64,000 nt of DNA, taken from positions 1 to 64,000 of the forward strand of contig NZ_JACVPS010000010.1 in NCBI RefSeq assembly GCF_018881755.1, in the 5' to 3' direction. The notes beneath the pieces are model-generated. The model did not search any database, was not told the DNA's origin, and saw only the letters and a program-made list of their open reading frames with translations. Position numbers and translations under genes: made by a program. This stretch comes from Polynucleobacter finlandensis (GTDB taxonomy: Bacteria > Pseudomonadota > Gammaproteobacteria > Burkholderiales > Burkholderiaceae). The stretch's first letter is position 1. Each line of letters starts with the position of its first letter. This document shows positions 26,446 through 36,268 of the stretch, in pieces.

Positions 26446-27417
26446 TTACTTAGGTAAACCATTGGGCAATAAATCTGCTGCACCCTGTGCAATTAAATCC
26501 TGGGCAACTGCTAAACCTAGTGCTTCAGCCTCGGCCACGTTTTGCACTGAGCCATTGGCCATAGCCAAACAAATAGCTTTACCATCAACACTCGCAACAA
26601 AAGAGCGAATCTGCATTTGGTTTTGATCCCAGGTTGCATGAGCCGCCAAAGGAACCTCGCAAGAGCCTCCCAGTTGGCGTGAGACCATGCGTTCGGCAGA
26701 GATCGCCAGCAAAGTTGGCAAGTCACTTAAAGGCGCAAGCCACTGCTTGATGTTTGGATGCTTACTAAGAGTTTCGATGCCGAGAGCGCCTTGACCGGCC
26801 GCTGGAGTGTATGGATCAAACGGAAGAAGTGCTTTGATGCGACTCTCTAAACCCAAACGTTTCAGACCGGCTGCAGCCAAAATGATGGCTTGATACTCAC
26901 CACGATCCAATTTACCCATACGCGTATCTAAATTGCCCCGCAAGGGATGCACTTCCAAATGCGGAAAGCGCGCGCGCAAGACTGCTTCGCGACGCAAACT
27001 CGAGGTACCCACTACAGCGCCCTTTGGAAGATCCTCCAAGCTGGCGTAATCATTGGAAACAAAGGCATCTCGCGCATCCTCACGCGCCATGACGCAGGCT
27101 AGGTCAAAACCCTCAGGCATCACCATGGGGACGTCTTTTAGGGAATGCACCGCTAAATCAGCGCGGCCATCCTCTAGGGCGGCCTCGAGCTCTTTAACAA
27201 ATAAGCCCTTTCCGCCGACTTTAGAGAGGGCTCTGTCCAGAATTTGGTCGCCCCTGGTAGTCATACCCAAAATCTGCACATCGCAGGCTGGATATAGCGT
27301 TTTAAGGCAATCTCGGACGTGTTCGGCCTGCCACATGGCAAGCCGGCTCTCACGAGAAGCGATCACTAATCGACTAGGAGGGGTGGGTGTTGTTAAAGAA
27401 TTGGGGATTTGGGACAT
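26446..27417 (-). CDS. hemC: Hydroxymethylbilane synthase (porphobilinogen deaminase)
   Basis: This 323-residue enzyme joins four porphobilinogens. Motifs: [13 protein letters not shown] at the start, [10 protein letters not shown] near residue 93, and the Cys that carries the dipyrromethane cofactor in [13 protein letters not shown] near 250. The ATG at 27417 gives the standard N-terminus; a longer in-frame reading to 27519 runs into the divergent argH gene and is rejected. hemC-hemD form an operon for tetrapyrrole synthesis. The promoter region shared with argH is only 43 bases. Confidence 0.94.
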   Translation of the reverse strand: MSQIPNSLTTPTPPSRLVIASRESRLAMWQAEHVRDCLKTLYPACDVQILGMTTRGDQILDRALSKVGGKGLFVKELEAALEDGRADLAVHSLKDVPMVMPEGFDLACVMAREDARDAFVSNDYASLEDLPKGAVVGTSSLRREAVLRARFPHLEVHPLRGNLDTRMGKLDRGEYQAIILAAAGLKRLGLESRIKALLPFDPYTPAAGQGALGIETLSKHPNIKQWLAPLSDLPTLLAISAERMVSRQLGGSCEVPLAAHATWDQNQMQIRSFVASVDGKAICLAMANGSVQNVAEAEALGLAVAQDLIAQGAADLLPNGLPK

Positions 27418-27460
27418 AACATTTAAAATAATCAAAGACCTACACCAATATACTGCGTTT

Positions 27461-28879
27461 ATGAGCACATCAAAAAATTCCTTAGCCAACAAAGCCCAAG
27501 CTTGGTCGGCCCGCTTCAATGAACCCGTCGATGAACTGGTACAGCGTTATACCGCCTCTATTGGATTTGACCAACGCTTTGCCCTAGTCGATATCGCTGG
27601 ATCCCTAGCCCATGCAGAGATGCTGGCTACCCAAAAGATCATTAGCGCCCAAGATTTGGCAGATATCCAAAAGGGTATGGCTCAGATTAAAACCGAGATC
27701 GAGTCTGGCCAGTTTGAATGGCAACTTGCTTTAGAAGATGTGCATCTCAATATCGAAGCGCGCTTAACTGCTTTAGTTGGCGATGCTGGAAAACGTTTGC
27801 ATACTGGCCGTTCACGTAATGACCAAGTTGCGACGGATTTACGTCTTTGGTTGCGTGGCAGCGTTGATGAAATTTCCGCAACGCTTAAAACTTTGCGTAT
27901 CGCTTTGTTAGATCTTGCTGAGAAACATGCTGGCACCATAATGCCGGGCCACACTCACCTACAGGTTGCGCAACCCATTACCTTTGGTCATCACTTGATG
28001 GCTTATTACGAAATGTTTAGTCGTGATGCTAGTCGCTTGGTGGATTTACGCGCCCGCTTTAATCGTTTGCCATTAGGTGCAGCAGCTTTGGCTGGCACTA
28101 CTTACCCAATTGACCGCGAGCAAGTAGCTCGCACTTTGGGATTTGATGGCATTTGTAATAACTCCTTAGATGCAGTTTCTGATCGCGACTTTGCCATTGA
28201 GTTTTGCGCCTTTGCGTCGATTCTGATGATGCATGTCTCACGCCTCTCGGAAGAGTTAGTGCTTTGGCTTAGCCCACGTTTTGGTTTTATCGATTTGCCT
28301 GATCGTTTCTGCACAGGCAGCTCCATCATGCCGCAAAAGAAGAACCCTGACGTGCCTGAATTAGCGCGAGGCAAGACAGGTCGTGTATACGGCGACTTAA
28401 TCTCATTGTTAACACTGATGAAGAGTCAACCACTGGCATACAACAAAGATAATCAGGAAGACAAAGAGCCTTTGTTTGATGCAGTTGATACCGTGCAAGA
28501 TACTTTACGCATCTTTGCTGACATGATTCCCCACATTGAAGTGAAGGCTGATGTCATGAAGGCGGCCGCTGAAGAAGGTTTTGCTACTGCAACCGACTTG
28601 GCTGACTATTTGGTGAAAAAAGGCTTAGCCTTCCGCGATGCACATGAAGCTGTAGCGCATGCTGTCAAGGCTTGTGTCGGCAGAAATTGCATGTTGACCG
28701 ATCTCAGTCTTTCTGAGCTGCGTTTTGCTTGCGGTCTGGATAATCGCCCAGAACTTATGGGTGACGATGTGTTTGCATTGCTTACCGTTGATGGCTCAGT
28801 GAATTCTCGTCAACATGCTGGAGGTACTGCGCCTTCTCAAGTACTCTCTGCAATCAAACGGGGTCGCGCAGATCTCTAA
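27461..28879 (+). CDS. argH: Argininosuccinate lyase
   Basis: This 472-residue enzyme makes arginine and fumarate from argininosuccinate in the last step of arginine synthesis. The fumarase-superfamily signature [12 protein letters not shown] lies near residue 287, and [12 protein letters not shown] near 112 and the catalytic His stretch [10 protein letters not shown] near 160 are intact. The ATG at 27461 gives the standard N-terminus. Arginine is also a precursor of cyanophycin made by the locus at 5-10 kb. Two TRAP permease genes follow five bases later. Confidence 0.95.
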   Translation: MSTSKNSLANKAQAWSARFNEPVDELVQRYTASIGFDQRFALVDIAGSLAHAEMLATQKIISAQDLADIQKGMAQIKTEIESGQFEWQLALEDVHLNIEARLTALVGDAGKRLHTGRSRNDQVATDLRLWLRGSVDEISATLKTLRIALLDLAEKHAGTIMPGHTHLQVAQPITFGHHLMAYYEMFSRDASRLVDLRARFNRLPLGAAALAGTTYPIDREQVARTLGFDGICNNSLDAVSDRDFAIEFCAFASILMMHVSRLSEELVLWLSPRFGFIDLPDRFCTGSSIMPQKKNPDVPELARGKTGRVYGDLISLLTLMKSQPLAYNKDNQEDKEPLFDAVDTVQDTLRIFADMIPHIEVKADVMKAAAEEGFATATDLADYLVKKGLAFRDAHEAVAHAVKACVGRNCMLTDLSLSELRFACGLDNRPELMGDDVFALLTVDGSVNSRQHAGGTAPSQVLSAIKRGRADL

Positions 28880-28884
28880 GATGC

Positions 28885-29436
28885 ATGGGATTTTGGGCAA
28901 AACTCTCCGAAGGAATTGATCGTGTAAATCAACTGTTTGGCAAACTCGCCAGCATTATGATTTTGCTATCTTGTGTCGTTTCGGCGACCAATGCCGTTCT
29001 GAGATACGGTCTGGATATGAGTAATAACTGGCCGCTAGAGTTGCAGTGGTATTTATTTGCAGCTGCTGTGATGCTCGGCGCCTCTTACACACTCAAACGC
29101 AATGAACATGTCCGAGTAGATTTAATTTATTCTTGTGTGTCAGACCGCACGCGCATTTGGATTGATTTATTTGGTCTCATTCTGTTTTTAATGCCAGCCT
29201 GTCTTTTGTTTGCTTGGCTATCTTGGACCACACTCTTTTATCCATCCTGGCTTGTTTTGGAGCATTCACTTAATTCTGGCGGATTGCCACGTTACCCGAT
29301 TAAATTTGTCGTGCCCTTTGGTTTTTTCATGCTGAGCTTACAAGGCCTGTCAGAAATCATTAAACGCATCGGCATGCTCAAAGGCAAATACATCTTGCCT
29401 GCTAATGACCTGAATTACGAGAAACCATGGCAATGA
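28885..29436 (+). CDS. TRAP transporter small permease (DctQ-type)
   Basis: This 183-residue protein has four predicted membrane helices and the DctQ pattern (R-Y-G-L-D, WPLELQWYLFAAAVMLGASY, and N-E-H-V-R-V-D near residues 73-79). It is the small membrane subunit of a TRAP transporter for carboxylates or similar solutes, driven by sodium or protons. It overlaps the large subunit gene by 10 bases. No gene for the periplasmic binding protein is nearby. Confidence 0.9.
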   Translation: MGFWAKLSEGIDRVNQLFGKLASIMILLSCVVSATNAVLRYGLDMSNNWPLELQWYLFAAAVMLGASYTLKRNEHVRVDLIYSCVSDRTRIWIDLFGLILFLMPACLLFAWLSWTTLFYPSWLVLEHSLNSGGLPRYPIKFVVPFGFFMLSLQGLSEIIKRIGMLKGKYILPANDLNYEKPWQ

Positions 29437-30965
29437 TTCCAGTCGAGTGGATGCCACCCCTAATGTTTGGTGGCCTGATCGCCTTCATGCTGATTGGGTT
29501 TCCAGTGTCTTTTTCTTTGATGGCTGCAGGCTTGTTTTTTGCCGTCATTGCCATGAGCCAGAACTTCTTTGACATGGTCTTCTTACAAGCCATTCCTCAA
29601 AGAATCTTTGGGAGCGTTCTGGCAAACGACCTACTCTTGGCTATTCCCTTCTTTACCTTTATGGGCTCGATCTTGGAGCGCTGTGGCCTTGCAGAGGAGA
29701 TGCTTGACTCCATGGGCCAGCTCTTTGGTCGTGTAAGAGGTGGCTTAGGCTACTCAGTCATTATTGTGGGCTTTGTTTTAGGCGCCATTACCGGCACTGT
29801 GGCTGCTCAGGTGATCGCTATGGCCATGATCTCTCTGCCGGTGATGATGCGTTACGGTTACAACATGCGCTACGCTACGGGCGTTTTGGCGGCTTCTGGA
29901 ACTATTACGCAACTCGTTCCCCCGTCCCTAGTACTCATCGTATTAGCGGATCAACTCAAAACCCAAACTGGTAGCGCTGATGTCGGCAGTATGTACCTTG
30001 GCGCATGGGGTCCATCACTGCTACAGATTGCCCTTTTTGCACTCTACACCTTCTTCTTATCGCGCATCCGTCCAGACTGGTTACCTGCAGTTCCTGAAAG
30101 CGAGCTCAATCTCAAAGGTTGGGCGCTCTGGAAAAAATGTCTTATGGGCATCATTCCTTCGGCAGTCCTGATCTTCTTGGTGCTCGGCACCATCATGACG
30201 GGCATTGCTACCCCGACGGAGTCTGGTGCGATGGGTGCGATGGGTGCCTTGCTCTTGGCATGGATTCGTAGGGCAAAGATTCCGAATCTCAAAGGACTTA
30301 TTCAAGAGGCCTATCAAAACACTATGCGCATTACCGCGATGGTCGTTTTCATTCTGATTGGGTCTACCTGTTTCTCGGTAGTATTCCAGGGTGTAGATGG
30401 CGGCTTCTGGGTTGAGAATCTCTTCTCCAACTTGCCAGGTGGTTGGGTTGGTTTCTTGATTGTGGTGAATTTATTTGTATTCTTTTTAGCCTTCTTTTTA
30501 GACTTCTTCGAGATCGCTTTTATTGTGGTGCCGATGCTGGCACCCGTTGCAGTCAAACTGCTTTCACCAGTATTGCTTGACTCCATGAATGGCAATCCTC
30601 AAGCTGCTGCTAGCGCTGCCTTGGTATGGTTCGGCGTCATGCTGTGCGTCAACATGCAAACCTCATTCATGCATCCACCTTTTGGCTTTGCACTTTTCTA
30701 CCTCAGAGGTGTGGCGCCTAAAGAAGTAAAGAGCAGTGACATCTACTGGGGTGCATTACCTTGGGTTGGCCTACAACTCATTATGGTTGTAGTAGTGATG
30801 GCCTTCCCAGCTTTGGTTACAACGCTACTAGATAAGCCTGCGGTGGTGGCGCAAAGTAAGGAGTTCAACTTCACCAACGGTGATGAAAATAAACCAGAAG
30901 CTGCTACAAGCGCTAAAGATGAAGATGCGCCTGTAGTCTTCCAGTTAGATAAGTCAACAAAATAA
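29427..30965 (+). CDS. TRAP transporter large permease (DctM-type)
   Basis: This 512-residue protein has about 12 helices and the DctM family features: IPFFTFMGSILERCGLAEEML near residue 72, ITGTVAAQVIAMAMISLPVMM near 113, TPTESGAMGA near 262 and the FLDFFEIAFIVVPM stretch near 352. The last 40 residues are a polar, acidic cytoplasmic tail not typical of the family. The binding-protein subunit that sets specificity must be encoded elsewhere, so the solute cannot be named. Confidence 0.92.
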   Translation: MAMIPVEWMPPLMFGGLIAFMLIGFPVSFSLMAAGLFFAVIAMSQNFFDMVFLQAIPQRIFGSVLANDLLLAIPFFTFMGSILERCGLAEEMLDSMGQLFGRVRGGLGYSVIIVGFVLGAITGTVAAQVIAMAMISLPVMMRYGYNMRYATGVLAASGTITQLVPPSLVLIVLADQLKTQTGSADVGSMYLGAWGPSLLQIALFALYTFFLSRIRPDWLPAVPESELNLKGWALWKKCLMGIIPSAVLIFLVLGTIMTGIATPTESGAMGAMGALLLAWIRRAKIPNLKGLIQEAYQNTMRITAMVVFILIGSTCFSVVFQGVDGGFWVENLFSNLPGGWVGFLIVVNLFVFFLAFFLDFFEIAFIVVPMLAPVAVKLLSPVLLDSMNGNPQAAASAALVWFGVMLCVNMQTSFMHPPFGFALFYLRGVAPKEVKSSDIYWGALPWVGLQLIMVVVVMAFPALVTTLLDKPAVVAQSKEFNFTNGDENKPEAATSAKDEDAPVVFQLDKSTK

Positions 30966-30974
30966 ACAGGTTGG

Positions 30975-31751
30975 TTATTTCGCGGCCTTAAACCAAGCTA
31001 AACCATCTTCCGTTTTTCCTTTAGGGCGATATTCACAACCAACGTAGCCTTCATAACCCATCTCATCTAAGAGTTGATATAGGTATGGGTAATTGACTTC
31101 GCCATCGTCTGGCTCATTTCTCTTTGGCACACTCGCAATTTGGGTATGGCCAATGTCTTTGAAGTATTTTTTAAAGGTTTCAGCTAAATCACCTTCCATG
31201 ATTTGGGCATGATAGAAATCCATTTGCACTTTGACATTGGGCTCACCAGACTCAACACGTAGCTCATGTGCTTGCACTTGCGTGTTTAGGAAATATCCAG
31301 GCATGTCTCGTGTATTAATCGGTTCGAGCAATAAGTTGAGATTGTGCTTTGCTAATGCTTGCGCGGCAAACTTCATATTCTCAAGATAAGTTTTGCGATG
31401 TATAGCCATATCCGACCCCGCCGGGACAAGGCCTGCCATCATATGCAACTGTGGTGTGCCAAGCGCAAGAGCGTACTCAATTGCCTTCGCAACACCCGCC
31501 CGAAATTCTGCCTCTCGACCTGGCAAAGCAGCAATGCCTCGCTCACCTGCAGCCCAATCACCAGGCGGAAGATTAAAGAGTACATTCTTAAGAGTATTTT
31601 CTTTATGCCACTGAGCCACTTCAGCAGGCGAATAGTCATAGGGAAATAAAAATTCAACGGCATCGAACCCTGCTTTAGCAGCAGCTGCAAATCTGTTTGG
31701 GAAATCATGTTCATTGAACATCATGCTTAAATTGGCGGCAAACTTTGGCAC
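30975..31751 (-). CDS. otnI: 2-oxo-tetronate isomerase (hydroxypyruvate isomerase family)
   Basis: This 258-residue TIM-barrel protein belongs to the Hyi/OtnI family (start MPKFAANLSMMF; LLLEPINTRDMPGYF near residue 137; VQMDFYHAQIMEGD near 172; GYVGCEYRPKG near 236), with the Glu, Asp, His and Glu metal ligands in place. In the acid sugar pathway OtnI turns 2-oxo-tetronate into 3-oxo-tetronate before phosphorylation. It is the last gene of the run denD-x-MFS-ltnD-otnK-otnC-otnI, which favours this role over hydroxypyruvate isomerisation. Confidence 0.9.
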   Translation of the reverse strand: MPKFAANLSMMFNEHDFPNRFAAAAKAGFDAVEFLFPYDYSPAEVAQWHKENTLKNVLFNLPPGDWAAGERGIAALPGREAEFRAGVAKAIEYALALGTPQLHMMAGLVPAGSDMAIHRKTYLENMKFAAQALAKHNLNLLLEPINTRDMPGYFLNTQVQAHELRVESGEPNVKVQMDFYHAQIMEGDLAETFKKYFKDIGHTQIASVPKRNEPDDGEVNYPYLYQLLDEMGYEGYVGCEYRPKGKTEDGLAWFKAAK

Positions 31752-31766
31752 GGTATAGCTCCTTAT

Positions 31767-32444
31767 TTAAAAATCAAGCTTAAAGGTTTTTTTGAGATCT
31801 TCAATTTGAGCCTCATCCAAGGGGCGAGTCTCGACACCTTTCAATAGTAAAAATAATTTAGCAGTCTCTTCAAGCTCTTCCGCCGCATTTACCGCCGCCT
31901 CAAGAGAGCTTGCAGAGACCACAGGGCCATGATTAGCCAGTAATACTGAAGAGTTCTTCACTGCCAACTTCTCAATTACCGCGGCTAAATCAGGATCGCC
32001 TGGGCGATGATATGGCGCAAGCGGCAAACGACCTACTTTCATCACAAAATACGGCGTGAGTGGAGGAATACAGCTGTCATGATTTAAGCCGCACATACAC
32101 GATACCGCTGACGAGTAGGTGGAATGCAGATGCACAATGCCTCTGGCACCACTTCTCGTGTTGTACATCGCACGATGTAAAAAAGCTTCTTTAGATGGAG
32201 GTAAGCCACTAATGGTATTGCCCTCCCAATCTAACTTGGTCAAGCTAGCTGGATCCAATCTTCCTAAGGATGCGTGAGTTGGCGTGAGCAACCAGCCATC
32301 ATCTAGGCGAACACTTAAGTTGCCACTACTACCCGCAGTTAAGCCCCGATCAAAAATCGATTTGCCAAACTCCACGATTTGTTCACGTTGCTTCGATTCT
32401 TCAGACTTGCTATTAAATGAGAATGTCATTTGATGTAATCCCAT
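31767..32444 (-). CDS. otnC: 3-oxo-tetronate 4-phosphate decarboxylase (class II aldolase family)
   Basis: This 225-residue protein has the class II aldolase/adducin fold: GLTAGSSGNLSVRL near residue 36, the zinc pair HLHSTYSS near 104 and a later His in LLANHGPVV near 168. OtnC decarboxylates 3-oxo-tetronate 4-phosphate to dihydroxyacetone phosphate. It overlaps otnK by 19 bases, so the two steps are coupled. Confidence 0.9.
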   Translation of the reverse strand: MGLHQMTFSFNSKSEESKQREQIVEFGKSIFDRGLTAGSSGNLSVRLDDGWLLTPTHASLGRLDPASLTKLDWEGNTISGLPPSKEAFLHRAMYNTRSGARGIVHLHSTYSSAVSCMCGLNHDSCIPPLTPYFVMKVGRLPLAPYHRPGDPDLAAVIEKLAVKNSSVLLANHGPVVSASSLEAAVNAAEELEETAKLFLLLKGVETRPLDEAQIEDLKKTFKLDF

Positions 32445-33703
32445 GCTTCATTAAAGAATTGCGGGGCGCCAAAATTACCGGATTTCAGAGCCAGTATCAA
32501 GGGTTGGGCTTTTGAATCCTCAAATATAGCCTTTGTCCATGGCACGCCCGGCGCAATCTCAGGTCCAACTCTTAGGCCAGTGATACCCAAGGCCTTTACT
32601 ACAGCCCCCGAGGTTTCTCCGCCGGCTACGATCAGCTGGCTAACGCCCGCTTCCACAAGGCCACTAGCAATGCCAGCAAGTGCATCCTCCACCATAGCGC
32701 CAGCCCTTTCGATACCTAGACGCTCCTGAATATTCATCACTTCCTCGGTAGTGGATGTAGCGTATATCAAAATAGGTCCAGAAGCGATGTGTTGAGCGGC
32801 CCACTCTAAGGCCTCCTGCACCACATTCTTATCATCAGCCAAGGCTAAAGGATCAAGATGATAAGCAGGAGACTTCGCTTTCATGAGTCTGACCTGCTCT
32901 TGCGTAGCAAGAGAGCAGCTTCCTGAAATCACCGCCTTTAAGCCGTGAACATCACCAAGCTTGTCCGCATCAGCAGAGGTCTTTAGCAAACCTCTTTTAC
33001 GGAAATTTTCTGGTAAGCCCAATGCAATACCCGATCCACCTGTTACTAAAGCCAAATCAGCGCAGGCAGCGCCAATGCTATGCAAATCAATATCCGATAA
33101 GGCATCGACAATAGAGAATTGACAACCCTCTTTTTGCAAGTCGGCGAAGCGCTTCTGAATGGCTCCTGAACCACCCTTCACTACAGAATAATCAGTTAGA
33201 CCAACCTTAGCGCTAACTTGCTGCTGCAAAACACGCACGAGGTTTGAGTCCGTCATCGGAGTCAGTGGATGATTACGCATCCCAGACTCGCTGAGTAATT
33301 CATCACCTACAAATAAGTGGCCTTTATAAATACTGCGCTTATTGGCCGGGAATGCGGGGCAAGCAATGGTGAAATTTGTATTCAAGGCTTGCATTAAAGC
33401 CTCCGCTACGGGGCCAATATTTCCTTTGGATGTAGAGTCAAAGGTAGAGCAGTATTTAAAGTAAAACTGCTGACAACCTTGAGCTTTTAACCACTCTAAC
33501 GCTGCTAATGATTCCGCAATGGCCTCTGGACCTGGATTGGTTCTAGACTTCAAAGCAATCACAACAGCATCCACATCTTCAGGCGCTGGACCAGTGGGTA
33601 CACCAATCAGCTGAATGGTTTTCATGCCAGCCTTTACCAGCATTCCAGCTAAATCGGTGCCGCCCGTGAAGTCATCAGCAATACAACCTAATAAAACTGC
33701 CAT
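32426..33703 (-). CDS. otnK: 3-oxo-tetronate kinase (DUF1537 family)
   Basis: This 425-residue kinase shows the four-carbon acid sugar kinase pattern: N-terminal CIADDFTGGTDLA near residue 7, FKYCSTFDSTSKGNIGP near 82, and C-terminal nucleotide-binding VAGGETSGAVVKALG near 359. OtnK phosphorylates 3-oxo-tetronate at C4. The gene lies between ltnD and otnC, the order known for this pathway. Confidence 0.93.
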   Translation of the reverse strand: MAVLLGCIADDFTGGTDLAGMLVKAGMKTIQLIGVPTGPAPEDVDAVVIALKSRTNPGPEAIAESLAALEWLKAQGCQQFYFKYCSTFDSTSKGNIGPVAEALMQALNTNFTIACPAFPANKRSIYKGHLFVGDELLSESGMRNHPLTPMTDSNLVRVLQQQVSAKVGLTDYSVVKGGSGAIQKRFADLQKEGCQFSIVDALSDIDLHSIGAACADLALVTGGSGIALGLPENFRKRGLLKTSADADKLGDVHGLKAVISGSCSLATQEQVRLMKAKSPAYHLDPLALADDKNVVQEALEWAAQHIASGPILIYATSTTEEVMNIQERLGIERAGAMVEDALAGIASGLVEAGVSQLIVAGGETSGAVVKALGITGLRVGPEIAPGVPWTKAIFEDSKAQPLILALKSGNFGAPQFFNEAWDYIK

Positions 33704-33748
33704 ATCTTTCTATCTTTTCTTCTTAATCTTATTAATGAACTGTTTGCA

Positions 33749-34648
33749 TTAAGCTTTAGTTGGCAATTCAATTCCAGGGAAGATCTTAATGACCGCTGAG
33801 TCATCTTCTCTACCAAAACCAGCAGTAGAGGCTTGCATAAACATTTGATGAGCGGTTGCACTTAATGGCAAAGGAAATTTACTTGCTCTTGCAGTATCTA
33901 AAACTAAGCCCAAATCTTTTACAAAAATATCAACCGCCGAAAGTGGTGTGTAATCAGCTGCCAATACATGGGCCATCCGATTTTCGAACATCCAACTATT
34001 GCCAGCACTATTGGTAATCACTTCATATAGCGAAGCCGCATCAACGCCTTCACGCAAGCCCAGCGCCATAGCTTCGGCCGCTGCAGCAATATGTACCCCA
34101 GCCAATAATTGATTAATGATCTTTACTTTACTGCCAGCACCAGCGCAATCACCCAACCGGTATACCTTTGCCGCCATGGATTCCAAAGCATTGCCTACTT
34201 TGGCATAAGCTGCAGGTGAACCAGCGCTCATAATCGTCATTTGACCCGATGCAGCCTTTGCAGCACCGCCAGAGATTGGTGAATCCAAATACAACAGACC
34301 CATATCATTTAATTGCTTCTCTAAAGCGATTGACCAATTGGGATCGACTGTAGAGCACATCACAAATAATGCGCCCTGCTTCATGGCACTTGCTGCGCCT
34401 TTAACGCCAAACAATACTTCTTGAGTTTGTGCAGCATTCACAACGACGCTCACCAGTACTTCACAATGCTGAGCAACTTCAGCCGGGGATGCGCAGGCAA
34501 CCCCGCCTTCTTTTACGAATTCATCAGCAGCCTCTTTTCGAACATCGGCCACATACACTTCATAGCCAGCGCGTCGCAATGAGCCAGCCATGCCACGACC
34601 CATTGCTCCTAGACCGATTACACCAATACGCTTTCCCTGCTGACTCAT
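33749..34648 (-). CDS. ltnD: L-threonate dehydrogenase
   Basis: This 299-residue NAD-dependent enzyme of the beta-hydroxyacid dehydrogenase family has GLGAMGRGMAGSLRRAG near residue 12, the substrate motif DSPISGGAAKAASG near 120, the catalytic Lys in AGSKVKIINQLLAG near 169, and KDLGLVLD near 243. In this context the best call is LtnD, which oxidises L-threonate to 2-oxo-tetronate. A terminator lies between it and the upstream MFS gene, so it may have its own promoter. Confidence 0.88.
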   Translation of the reverse strand: MSQQGKRIGVIGLGAMGRGMAGSLRRAGYEVYVADVRKEAADEFVKEGGVACASPAEVAQHCEVLVSVVVNAAQTQEVLFGVKGAASAMKQGALFVMCSTVDPNWSIALEKQLNDMGLLYLDSPISGGAAKAASGQMTIMSAGSPAAYAKVGNALESMAAKVYRLGDCAGAGSKVKIINQLLAGVHIAAAAEAMALGLREGVDAASLYEVITNSAGNSWMFENRMAHVLAADYTPLSAVDIFVKDLGLVLDTARASKFPLPLSATAHQMFMQASTAGFGREDDSAVIKIFPGIELPTKA

Positions 34649-34670
34649 TTTACTTCCCTGTCTTCAAATA

Positions 34671-34702
34671 AAAAGTGGTATCAACCCAAGGGCTGATACC
34701 AC
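34671..34702 (-). terminator. Intrinsic terminator after the acid sugar MFS gene
   Basis: GTGGTATCA (34675-34683) and TGATACCAC (34694-34702) form a 9-bp stem. On the minus strand a TTTTTATTTG run follows. It stands 26 bases past the MFS stop and only 23 bases before the ltnD start, so it should partly insulate ltnD-otnK-otnC-otnI from the upstream genes. Confidence 0.75.
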
Positions 34703-34728
34703 CCGATCTACTCGGCACTACCTATTAA

Positions 34729-36030
34729 TTAACGATTAACCATTTTCGCTGGGAACTTTAAGACTGCAAAAGTTCCAATGACTAATACCCCTGAAATAAG
34801 ATAAAGACCAATATTGGAGGATCCGGTCGCATCCTTGATGGCGCCAATCAAAAATGGTGCCGCAAATCCAGAAAGATTACCAACGGAGTTAATCGCAGCA
34901 ATACCCGCCGCCGCTGCAGTGCCCGTCAAGAATGACGTTGGCAAAGCCCAGAACAATGGCGTAGCAGATAAAACACCGGCTGCAGCCAAAGTTAAAAAGG
35001 CAATACAAATCTCAGTATTGCTTGTGCCTGCCAGCGCGCTACCAGTTAAGCCAATCACGCCCATATACATTGGAATCACTAAATGCCAACGACGCTCACG
35101 CATTTTGTCTGAGCGACGACCAAACCAAATCATAGAGATGACCGCTGCACCGTAAGGAATAGCAGTAAATAGACCAATATTGAGAACGCCTTTAATGCCG
35201 GCAGTCTTAATCAAGGTTGGCAAGAAGAACGTCAAACCGTATTGACCCATCACAATGCAGAAGTACACCACAATGCCCAACCAAAGACGACCGTCTTTGA
35301 TAACAGCAAGGAAAGACCCATGATCCACTTTTTCACGTTGATCTTCAGCAATATTATTAGCTAATAATGCCTTCTCTGTGTCATTAAGCCATTTAGCATT
35401 TTTGATGTTGTCATCCAAATAACAGAACACCACCACTGCCAAAATGACCGCAGGAATTGCTTCAAGTACAAACATCCACTGCCAACCAGTCAAGCCATTT
35501 ACGCCTGCAACAGATTCCATAATCCAACCGGATAATGGGCCGCCAATTAAGCCAGCCAAAGGAATCGCTGCCATAAAGGTAGAAATAATTTTTGAGCGGC
35601 GTGTTGAAGGAAACCAATAGGTAAGATACAAAATAATGCCTGGGAAGAAACCTGCTTCAGCCAAGCCTAGTAGAAAACGCATGACATAGAAGCTCGTCGG
35701 AGTTGTTACAAACATACACCCGCCAGAGATGATGGCCCAAGTGACCATAATGCGAGCAATCCAAACTCTTGCGCCTACTCTGTGCAAAATAATATTACTG
35801 GGTACTTCAAACAAGAAATAGCCAAGAAAGAACACGCCGGCACCGAAGCCATAAACCGCTTCACTGAATCCCAAGTCCCCCAACATCTGCAATTTAGCGA
35901 AACCCACGTTTACACGATCAAGATAAGCCACGATGTAGCAAATCATTAATAAGGGCATGATTCGCCAAGCAACCTTTTTGTAAGTCTGATCTTCGAAGAC
36001 GCTCGGAGTCGCCTGATTTGCAATAGTCAT
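34729..36030 (-). CDS. MFS transporter, anion:cation symporter family
   Basis: This 433-residue, 12-helix carrier has the ACS-family features: YLDRVNVGFAKLQML near residue 39, FEVPSNIILHRVGAR near 74 and GLAEAGFFPGIILYLTYW near 122. The family moves organic anions such as tartrate, galactarate or phthalate with protons. Its place between denD and ltnD suggests L-threonate and D-erythronate as substrates. The 236 bases upstream hold a TTGA-N6-TCAA dyad and nothing else that I recognise. Confidence 0.87.
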   Translation of the reverse strand: MTIANQATPSVFEDQTYKKVAWRIMPLLMICYIVAYLDRVNVGFAKLQMLGDLGFSEAVYGFGAGVFFLGYFLFEVPSNIILHRVGARVWIARIMVTWAIISGGCMFVTTPTSFYVMRFLLGLAEAGFFPGIILYLTYWFPSTRRSKIISTFMAAIPLAGLIGGPLSGWIMESVAGVNGLTGWQWMFVLEAIPAVILAVVVFCYLDDNIKNAKWLNDTEKALLANNIAEDQREKVDHGSFLAVIKDGRLWLGIVVYFCIVMGQYGLTFFLPTLIKTAGIKGVLNIGLFTAIPYGAAVISMIWFGRRSDKMRERRWHLVIPMYMGVIGLTGSALAGTSNTEICIAFLTLAAAGVLSATPLFWALPTSFLTGTAAAAGIAAINSVGNLSGFAAPFLIGAIKDATGSSNIGLYLISGVLVIGTFAVLKFPAKMVNR

Positions 36031-36246
36031 TACTGCCTCCTCTAGTTGCCAGGTTGGGTAAATCCCACCCAGCTTGTTTTACTTTCTAAATACCGCTTTT
36101 CTATAGGGATACTATTGGCAGAATGTAAGCCTGTCAACGACATCCGACTATTACTTACCCTATGTAATCCATGTCTTAAAGCCCGATGTATTACCTTGCA
36201 AGCTTGTTCTGGCTATTCACAGTTCTAAGCTCCCAAGTTCAGATCA

Positions 36247-36268
36247 AAACTTGACCAAAATCAAGTTT
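36247..36268. promoter_or_regulatory. AAACTTGA-N6-TCAAGTTT dyad
   Basis: A perfect 8-bp inverted repeat with a 6-base spacer contains TTGACCAAAATCAA, one base off the FNR core consensus. It overlaps the stop of the dehydrogenase gene and lies about 227 bases before the MFS start. It could be a Crp/Fnr-type operator or, read on the minus strand where GTTTTG ends the stem, a weak terminator. Confidence 0.4.

Noticed and set aside
27053..27460. 136-residue N-terminal extension of ArgH
   Set aside because: It is antisense to hemC and does not resemble ArgH; the ATG at 27461 gives the family N-terminus.
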